A stretch of 64,000 nucleotides of DNA from Eutreptiella sp. 'Long Island Sound 2002'. Its lineage: Eukaryota; Euglenozoa; Euglenophyceae; Eutreptiales; Eutreptiaceae. Where the stretch lies: assembly GCA_964036045.1 (NCBI GenBank), contig OZ038383.1:90369086-90433085 (forward strand), read 5' to 3'. Position 1 is the stretch's first letter. Each line of letters starts with the position of its first letter. Below are positions 56,211-64,000 of the stretch, one piece after another. The notes below the pieces were generated by a model, which worked only from the letters and a program-made list of their open reading frames with translations, had not been told where the DNA came from and searched no databases. The translations under genes were made by a program, and so were the position numbers.

Positions 56211-56222
56211 CCGTGTATTCCA
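56208..56222 (+). repeat. target-site duplication, right
   Basis: Identical to 32577-32591. The RT frame resumes with the codons of this copy. Confidence 0.85.
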
Positions 56223-57777
56223 CTATGCGACAATTGCCAGGAGTTCCTGAACACGAGGCTATGTCTGCATCTCGCTCAATGGCTGAGGCAGCTTTTCATG
56301 CCTATGATGATGAGATAACATCGGTTGACCCTCGAGTGAATCCTGAGCACCTGCAGACACTACGTCAGCAGGACCATAACTTCCGTTTTTTACTTGCTGA
56401 TAAAAATCCGGGGTTGCTGTTTGTTGTATGCACTGTCCACTGGGCCCAGTTGTTCCAGGCACACATATTACAAAATGTGAAGTACCAAGTCTTGCATGCT
56501 TTTGGCGCTGTCTTTTTAGCACGAAACCTCCTGCGTAATACTATCATTGAGCGGATGTATTCTTCTGGACTCATCCAAACGTGGCGCCCGATTCTCGGTG
56601 CCCGATGGAAACCCCCCAGTAAACATTCAAAGGCACCCAGTGCAAAAATCCTGATCAAGTCTAAATCTCAGGAAGCCGACGGCATCCTGAAGATTAGAAT
56701 TGTCATTTCCCATTTCAATCATCCGGCTTCAAAAATTGGCAAACTTGCATCACGGGCACTCCCCCTTCTGTGTCGACTCGTGGGTGACATGGACATCTTT
56801 TTGAAATTTTCTCTTTGTATGACGCAAAAGGTTTATTTGTTTCTGCTTTGTCAGCCGCTGATAAGGATTCTGTCCCATGGGCTGGCTTGGAGCTTGATAT
56901 GGTTGATATGTATTCAGAGATCCCGAAGGATCGTGTGCTCGACAGTGTGATGTACTGTGTGTCTGTGCTTAGAGATAACCGTAAGAGTAGGAATCCCATC
57001 ACCTGGTTTGCCATTTCTACTATCTGTAAATCCCTCGACCGGTTGGGCACAGGAACCTCCAGAGATTTCATGAACCTCAGTATTGAAATGATTACCTCGT
57101 TTGTTAATTTCGAACTGTGGGCTAATGCCGACTTCACTGCAGGTGGTTATGTGCTCAGTCAGCTTATTGGGTTACCAATGGGTGGACCCATCAGTGCCCA
57201 ACTTGCTGTGCTGTATCTTATGAGCGCAGAAATGCGTGCTACAAGATCGGCGTTGTCTGTTCACAAATTCATCCATGGGAGGTACCGTGACAATTTTTAC
57301 ATATTTGGCCCGAAATCTGTGTTATTTGACCTCCAGCAGACCATGAAAGTCCAACTGGAATCTACTTATGCAATGCCCATGACAGTCAAACAGTTTGGAA
57401 CGAAGGTCCAGGTTCTTGAGGTGATTGTGGACTTTGAAAGTCAATCCAGGGGCCTGCGACTGAATTCCAGAGCGCTGGACGTCCACACTGGTGCGGTGTC
57501 AGGAGTGGTCCGATGGCCTGACCGTTGGTCGACCAACACGACTGTTTGGCGTTCCCTGGTGCCAGGCCTATGTGTGAAATGTGGATATCGGTCATGGTCC
57601 CATGCTGATATTTATGAAAACGTTGTCCTGATCGTGGCTGAGTTAGGTTATAAGGATGTCCCTCGGAGACACTGGCGAATCGGAGTCCTGAACTTCTGCA
57701 AGGAAAATCAGATCCCGGTTGGCCCTTCTGATTTGATGGTGATGTACGAATATGGTAACTTCTTGAGGTGGGGATGA
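56223..57777 (+). pseudogene. retroelement ORF3, 3' part: Penelope/TERT-like reverse transcriptase
   Basis: Continues the frame broken at 32591. Visible RT motifs are LLADKNPGLLFVV, KIRIVISHFNHPASKIGKL, motif A LELDMVDMYSEIP (about 56890), motif B LIGLPMGGPISAQLA (about 57166) and motif C GRYRDNFYIF (catalytic codons at 57280-57294). The Met-Gly-Gly-Pro-Ile-Ser form of motif B and the Lys-Asn-Pro-Gly start place it near Penelope-like and telomerase RTs rather than LTR or LINE RTs. Motif C has Asp-Asn, not Asp-Asp. A single-base frame change lies near 56800-56815 in a T-rich run. A C-terminal CVKCGYRSWSH may bind zinc. It ends with TGA 57775-57777, 67 bp before the right repeat. Confidence 0.75.
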
Positions 57778-57844
57778 CTTTTTCTTTTTCTTTCTGTCTC
57801 TTATATTTTGACACGCATGGGCAACTGTCGGGGGGTGGGTGGGT

Positions 57845-58170
57845 CAATGACAGTGGCTGTGATTTGCCTCAGTCTCCATTTTATTTCGCTCATTGAACCG
57901 CCTGCCTTACGCGGTGGGGCATGCGCGCGCATATACACGCTGTCATGTTGAGTCTTGATTTTTTGGTTGTGTCGATTTTGAGTATTGGTTACATTGATTA
58001 ACAGGTGGAATGAGAGAACGAAATTCGTTATCTGTTGCATACGATTTCAGTTGCTTACATAGCTGGAGAATTTGTGTTTGTCACAGAGCACGCTTTCTAC
58101 TGATTTCACGTGTTTCAGAATCGTACCTGATGAGTTCTCTTCCGTGATTTGCCTGTTGCTTTGCTTATCT
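57845..58170 (+). repeat. right direct terminal repeat (pseudo-LTR)
   Basis: Same sequence and orientation as 28349-28687, lacking the 13-bp internal duplication. No target duplication was found outside the two repeats. Confidence 0.9.
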
Positions 58171-58257
58171 TCCATAAGTATTATCCAGATCACGTTGCTA
58201 CGCAACGTATGAAAAATGAGACACATACATGAATTGATTCGGGCCCTGCGACGTAGA

Positions 58258-58765
58258 GACGTCAGGATAGCGTCAGGATGGCGTCAGGATAGCGTCAGGA
58301 TGACGTCAGGATGGCGTCAGGATGGCGTCAGGATGGCGTCAGGTTGGCGTCAGGGTGGCGTCAGGATGCGTCAGATCGCCGTCAGGATGCCGTCAGGATG
58401 ATGGGTAGTTTGGCGTCAGGATGGCGTCAGGATGGCGTCAGGATAGCGTCAGCATGACCTCAGGATGGCGTCAGGATGGCGTCGGGATGGCGTCAGGTTG
58501 GCGTCAGGATGGCGTCAGGATGCGTCAGATCGCCGTCAGGATGCCGTCAGGATGATGGGTAGTCTGGCGTCAGGATGACGTCAGGTTGCGTCAGGATGCG
58601 TCAGGATGGCGTCAGGGAAACGGCAGCATAGCATCTGGATGGCGTCAGGGGGCGTCAAGGTAGCGTTAGGATGGCATCAGGATGGCGTCAAGATATCATG
58701 GTGGCGTCAGGATGGTGTCAGGAAAACGTCAGGAGAGCGTCAGGATGGCATCAGGATGACGCCAC
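58258..58765 (+). repeat. GCGTCAGGAT minisatellite with higher-order structure
   Basis: A 10-11 bp unit (ATGGCGTCAGG) repeats with variants. A longer block with GCGTCAGATCGCCGTC and GATGATGGGTAGT appears twice about 168-170 bp apart (near 58365 and 58535). Open frames such as ASGWRQDGVRM are products of the repeat. It starts about 90 bp right of the retroelement. Confidence 0.9.
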
Positions 58766-59160
58766 CAGGACCTGAGGGCATCTCAGGGGCCCAAAGAGGC
58801 TTTTGGGGTTGATACTTACCAGAAAGAGGTTACACATAAAAGATAAAATGCTGTATCAGGTACAAACCTAATGAGATGTTTTGAACATCTTTGAGAAGGC
58901 TTTAAGGCAGGAAATGCCGAAAATTGTTTTTCAACAGAAGAATATCTTTGCTTTCTGACATAATGATGGTTCAAGTGAATAGCTAGCACTGAGAAGCAGC
59001 GAGGAACGCCACGCGTAACCTCGAACCCCATCCGCAATCCCGATATGAAGGAAATGGTTTACAGGTATGCAATTTACAACTGTTCCGTTTCATTTTGTGT
59101 TTGTTCTGTTTGATTAAGATTAGTGGTTGAATTTTTCCGTCTGTTCTGCGTGTGCAGCGT
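58766..59160. other. no gene recognised
   Basis: Moderately AT-rich unique sequence with short frames only. Confidence 0.5.
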
Positions 59161-59162
59161 GA

Positions 59163-59625
59163 CACAAGAAGCAAGTGAAGAGGAAGGAGAAGAAGAACAG
59201 TCGGCAAGAATATGAAGAGAGAAAGAAGGCGACGAACGAGACGAAGAGGGAGCACAAGAGGAAGAAGGAGAGAAGAGAAGAAAGAAAAGAAAAAGAAAAG
59301 AAGACGGAGCTGAAATCCAAGGTCTGCTTGCCGCTGCTGCTGCTGAAGCTGCAAATGCCGCCGTGTCTGTTGGATGTGCTGCTAGATCTGCTGCTGCTTG
59401 CTGGTGGTGTTGCTGCTGCAGCTTGCTGCTGTGGCTGGTGCTGCTGCTGCTTATTTATGGTGCTGCTGCTGCTTGCTGGTGGTGGTTCTACAGCTTGCTG
59501 CTGCTGCTGCTGCTGCTGCTGCTTGCTCTGAATGTTATTTGAGTGTTTCCGCGTGCTGTGAGTGTCATTTGCGTGTTTGCGCGTGCTGTGAGTGTCTTTC
59601 GTGTGTCGGCGCGTGCTGTGAGAGT
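59163..59625 (+). repeat. purine-rich tract, CTG/GCT microsatellite and 30-bp minisatellite
   Basis: 59163-59320 is almost all A and G on the plus strand and gives a Lys/Arg/Glu-only frame. 59330-59523 is made of interrupted GCTGCTGCT runs with TTGCTGGTGGT spacers. 59540-59625 has three copies of a 30-bp unit with GCGTGCTGTGAG. A 118-codon frame across the first two is low complexity and I do not call it a gene. Confidence 0.75.
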
Positions 59626-61750
59626 ATATCCAGGCCTAAGCCAAGCCGCAAACACGAGAGGAGAGAAGAGAGATAGATAGAAGAGAGGCGCCTGGCGGTG
59701 ACACCAGAAAGCACGTGGTGCTTCCTAGGTGAGTCCCATCACGGTGTATGTCTAATGGGTGTCACGCCCACGGACCAAAGGCTGTAACTGCAGTCAAGTC
59801 CCTCCCTGGTTTCCCTCAGTACTGTACACAGTACATGGGAAATCAGAGGAAAAGACAAACTTCTGGCAGATTCAAAAGCAGAAAAATAAGAAGAACAAAA
59901 CTGAAGTCTGCCCCAGAGGGATACAGATAAGGTTAGGCACAGGTCCAGCTAGACTCATCGGGTCGGCTGGAAGAACAGAAAGTCTGACTCTGGACCAAAA
60001 CACCTGAAAGGGCTTGGAAGTTGGGGAAGCGCAAAGTCAATACAACACAAAATATCAGCAGAGTAAATAACCTACAAAGAGGTACCGGGACAGAATATGG
60101 GCTCAGGACTTCTGTGTGTGGGGAGGAGTAGGAGGCAATCACCAAGAATTGGTGCAGACACCGAATAGTCCACTCAAGTGCAAAAATTTGATTCGCGTTA
60201 CCCTCAAACGCGAACATAGTGTGCATCCACAAACTCAGGACGGTCTAGGTACCGTCAAAGAAATTCAAAGATATCCTGGATATCCACAAAAAAGGTTTAC
60301 ACAGTGTACATCACAGGGTATCAGCAGAGCACAATAAACCGCGTTCGATAGAGGCAACAAGGGAATTTACCTACCCCATATCGCAGGGGTGTCGCCTTCC
60401 TCAAGGCTGGATCAGAAAAAGGAGGATATGAAATTCAGGGGCTACTCAAGAGACCCACGTGCAAGGTAGGAGGCCCCCCTCCAGGGGGCAACTCCAAGGA
60501 TAAACTTAGCTCCAAGAGAAATTCAGTTCCATTCGAAAACACTCATGAAAATTCGGTCACAGCCCTGAATCCAGGCTTATCATTCCTACCATCATCTCAA
60601 CCAACAACATCAAGTAAATTACATTTTTGCCCTTCAGGCCAGCACAGAAAAATGGAACTAAGACAGCACCAAAGACAGTATGCAGGGGAGGAAATACTAC
60701 ACGACAGTAGAGAACCAATTTACGAATACAAGCAAAGCTCATTCTCCCTGATTTGCGGCCGCGACCAGGCAAAGGAACCATTTTCTCCCGCCGGTCTCGG
60801 TTGGCTCCGTCTTCACTTTTCTATTCCCTGCCCTCCGGGTTTCTTTTCCCATTATAAACGAGCCTGCCAGTTGACAGCACGGCTCAAGGTACCCTCAACT
60901 GAAAGAGTTAGCCTGAAGCAACATCGGGGTAAACCTGCAGAAGGCATCAGGCACACAACACAGAGCTAATACATGCTAATCCCAAAGACAAATGGACTAT
61001 CCGAGGTTAGTCAGTTACTATCCACCCTGCAGCAGGTTCATCAGAAGAACCTATGGGCTTCAACGTAAAGCAACAGGACAACACATCTCTCTGGCTAAGT
61101 CAGGACCTAAGCCAGCGCGCAGTGAAACACACACCTGCAGCTGTACACCGCTGCAACTCATTTCAGGACATTACAGGACTTACGGACAGCAAGCTCTCGG
61201 GGGGTTCTATGCGGCAAACTTGCTGACGGGTTTACTGACGCGTACCCAACATCCAGAGGATACTCGCCATGGCGGTTTCTACGACATTTTCCCCCTCCCG
61301 TGGTTTGCAGAGTCCAACAGATGGCAGGCAAGCTTGACTCTCCTCTCCACAGCCCACGCTCCCTCTCTGCCTGCAGGGATTGTACCTGCATATTTCAACA
61401 GATAACATCGTGCAGAGGTCAAAACGACTTGGATGTTGTATGGGGAGTGCCCCAGGGAGAGGACTTGGGTTGTGCTTGCTCCAGAGGACTGGGGTCATCA
61501 CCTGGGCTTAACCACACGGATCCTGCTCATCAGTTCATAGCTGGCAGCAGGTCCGGTTTGTTCTGACGTACGGGAACTCAGAGGTGTACACATTGACTGG
61601 AACATGGAACCCCATCGCACATTGTATCACATAGTACGAGCCTGCCAATTGACAGCAGTGCTGTGAATCAAGGGTGCCTTGATGGTTTCCCTATGTGTGC
61701 TTGCGCGTATCATTCTTGCAGCGCTGTCTACATTGGCAAAGCAAGTCATG
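59626..61750. other. no gene recognised
   Basis: Intermediate base composition. A 137-codon frame (60992-61405, plus) overlaps open frames on the minus strand and has no motif. A short phrase, GAGCCTGCCA(A/G)TTGACAGCA, occurs at about 60868 and 61638. Nothing else identifiable. Confidence 0.5.
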
Positions 61751-61753
61751 CAC

Positions 61754-61985
61754 AATCTCAGTCAGTCCCAACGCACCGTTATTGATGGCTAAAATGACCT
61801 TGTGTTGCGAGAATGTGTCAGAAAGGGGGTGTCAAGAACCATCTCAGTCAGTCCCAATGGACAATTATTGATAGCTGTCATGACTCCCTTAGTTATGGGA
61901 GAACGTAACTAAGAAGAGTGTCAAGAACAATCTCAGTCAGTCCCAATGGATGATTATTGACGGCTGTCATGACTCCCTTTGAGGC
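61754..61985 (+). repeat. three tandem repeats of 87-89 bp
   Basis: ATCTCAGTCAGTCCCAA starts units at 61754, 61841 and 61930; each also has ATTATTGA-x-GGCT or ATAGCT, followed in the last two by GTCATGACTCCCTT. Confidence 0.85.
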
Positions 61986-64000
61986 CTGCCGAAGGCAGGC
62001 ACCGGACTTGGGTAGCCAGAGGTAACATTACACTTGGAAACGCGTCCAGTACAGCGTCGGCCGACGGACAAAACAGGTACCCTTCTCCTCTCAGGGTTTC
62101 CGGGTTTACCTGGGGATGTTAAAGAAAAGGGGCATAGCTAAAGTCACGTTTACTGCCATTCATTGGCACGGAAGACTTTGAACCAACAAAGAATAAATCA
62201 GGAAAACAGCTCACGTAGGAAGTTAGCCATAAGGAAACAGAGGGCATACAGGACTGAAAGGCTCGAGAAGGAAGAATCTTCGAGAAACACTCAACGTGCC
62301 CTCTTGGGTAAAGAAGTGCACAAGTAAACCTAGATGACAAAGCATCTGGCCAGTTCGGCACCCGGGTTACAAGCAAATGATTGGGGAGTGGTGGTCACCC
62401 CTTCAACCCTTGCCAGGAATTGCCTTACCCCGGGCAGGACCATGTTGACCCCGAAGGCCAACAGTAGGTACAGTGTCATTCACGGAAACCCTATAGCAGT
62501 AATCTATGGCATCCTCCGATTACCGGCGTATCAGCGAGGGTGGGACTCGGGTTCCGCTCCTTGACGCGCCCGGCGATATGAACTACGTGTCCCAGACCCG
62601 CATCAACCAGGGCCAGGAGACTTGTGTCGCGTAAGGTAGCGTTAGAAGCCAGACACAGCCAAACACTCAACAGGAACATGGTAGTGCCCTGAGCAGCATA
62701 GTACCGTAGGTCAGGGTGCACTGGTTACCGTAAGCTGGGGGTTACTTGGGCTCTTGTCAATCAGCCCATAGTCCTTCCTCCCCGGCGCAGGGTACATCTC
62801 AAGATAACCGAGCAACAACACCAAAACCATCTGCCCACAGCACAGTGATCGCCCATTACAAAAATGGGGCACACTTACATGCAGAACAGTAATTGGTAAT
62901 GAGTAACTCAACAAACTCAGCACATGTCCCTCACTGGCGAATTAACGTAATCACCATTACACACCCACAGTAACGAACGCTCCAGAAACTGGGATATCAA
63001 TACGGTGCTTGGAGAAGGAAGGGTAATTCCCTGGATCATACGGGTCATCAACAAAGAGTACCCGCTCTGAGGGCTTAACAAACCCAGAACCAAAAATTCA
63101 TAAGAACTTTCAAAGTTCAGAAGTAAGACAGAGATCTGAAGGGGGGTCCCCCCGTTCCTTTTAGGGAAAAACAAACAAAGTAAAGGGGGCCTAAATCTAT
63201 CTCACCATAACACGCTCCACCAGCACCAAAATTGAAAACTATCCAGCTCAACACACAAGCGCCACAATGAATCCTGCATTGCCCCCCACTGAGGACAGAA
63301 ATCCGGCCTGTGGGTGTATGGGGTTATTGCAGCAAAGCGGTACGCGTGCATAGACTCATTTCTCAGCCCGACAGACAAATACGGGACAATACACCAGGAC
63401 CTGGACCAACAGGAAAACTGTACATTAATCCCAGCGAATGAAGGGCCCACAACAAACCAACGTTGCCTAGCCACAGCACCGGGTATCTCCTGGTTAATCC
63501 AACTTCAGTGCTTCAATTACTGTCAATTACTGCGTTACTGCGTTACTGCAGGTCGTCCAGGGCTGCCAAAACAGACACTACCCTTGGGTGTTTACATAGC
63601 AGAAAAGGGGCACGTACCCTGGGGAAAACACATCAGAAACTCCGTAACATCTGGTAATGACGCATTCCCGTGGGGGGCCTGGCCACGGGACGCTGCGGTG
63701 GACACGCACAGGCAAGCAGGCAGGCAAAGCACTGCGCCCACAGGGGCGTTATCACGCTCGTGTCATGTGACAAAGCGTTTCAGGATCCTTGCCACTCTGA
63801 AACAAGTGAACAAAAGTATGTACAGCAACACATCAGGATATGTACACATGGGGTTAAGACTTGACTGGGGTAAGGGCATCACAGGACAATAGACACTCAG
63901 TCCCAACTCATATCCTAATCCCAGGTTCGACACTCACAGTGGCTGGCAGGGGCGGGGGCTCAAACACAACCCATGCCCTGCTCAGTCCGGACCCTGAAAC
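61986..64000. other. no gene recognised
   Basis: Only short frames on both strands (the longest 192 codons, 63314-63892 plus, without motif and with atypical composition). No repeats with the rest of the window were noticed. Confidence 0.5.

Larger units (their letters stand above)
28349..58170 (+). mobile_element. Penelope-like retroelement with direct terminal repeats, interrupted by a LINE
   Basis: Bounded by same-orientation repeats of 339 and 326 bp. Removing the nested insertion leaves about 6.2 kb with, in order, a CCHC Gag-like ORF, a PCIF1-like ORF and an ORF with GIY-YIG endonuclease then RT. There is no integrase, protease or RNase H. RT type, GIY-YIG nuclease and repeat arrangement fit Penelope-like elements, in particular those with the nuclease moved to the N-terminus. 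The methyltransferase-like ORF is not a standard part of such elements as far as I know. Confidence 0.7.

Noticed and set aside
58258-58765. CRISPR-like array
   Set aside because: The repeats are contiguous 10-11 bp units without unique spacers; it is a minisatellite.
59175-59531. 118-codon Lys/Arg/Glu then Leu/Cys frame
   Set aside because: Purine tract plus CTG microsatellite; no protein-like composition.

Overview
The window looks like transposon-dense nuclear DNA of a unicellular eukaryotic alga or protist, most probably a dinoflagellate of the Symbiodiniaceae type. That placement is an inference. The Ty3/gypsy Gag and Pol signatures (a Gag knuckle region with a KRxHYED core, an integrase ending in SERQIRSFK, a C-terminal chromodomain) match families I recall from Symbiodinium-like genomes, but no search could be run. 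There are no rRNA genes, no bacterial operons and no recognisable host housekeeping gene. Nearly everything that can be explained is a mobile element, and several sit inside one another.

Layout. (1) 0-1.4 kb: an unassigned minus-strand ORF with internal peptide repeats. (2) 1.44-20.1 kb: a decayed Ty3/gypsy chromovirus on the plus strand. Its protease gene is split by a 10.4-kb DNA transposon (1893-12293) with 41-bp perfect terminal inverted repeats, subterminal tandem repeats, a transposase-like ORF, a Q/M/KP-rich ORF and a multi-exon coiled-coil gene whose exon has been amplified in tandem. Downstream of the transposon the gypsy pol has been duplicated and inverted (11.2-16.7 kb) and then runs through RT, RNase H, integrase and chromodomain, with several nonsense codons. 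(3) 22.4-27.9 kb: two further decayed gypsy gag copies, one with protease, on the minus strand, plus a tRNA-derived SINE-like sequence. (4) 28.35-58.17 kb: a retroelement bounded by ~330-bp direct repeats. It encodes a CCHC Gag-like protein, a protein resembling the PCIF1 methyltransferase fold, and a GIY-YIG endonuclease placed N-terminal to a Penelope/TERT-like reverse transcriptase. (5) 32592-56207: inside that RT gene, a very large (23.6 kb), strongly GC-rich non-LTR retrotransposon flanked by a 12-15 bp target-site duplication. It has ~17 tandem 212-bp 5' monomers, ORF1 (zinc fingers, ubiquitin-hydrolase-like region), ORF2 (APE endonuclease, RT, RNase H), two extra ORFs downstream of ORF2, a long C-tract-rich 3' region and a CAAACCT repeat tail. 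(6) 58.2-64 kb: minisatellites, a CTG tract and otherwise featureless sequence.

The strongest candidates for something new are the retroelement with permuted GIY-YIG/RT order plus a methyltransferase-like ORF, the giant four-ORF LINE with promoter-like monomers, and the transposon gene with a tandemly amplified exon. All coding calls come from reading motifs by eye; domain assignments marked as inferred need profile searches.
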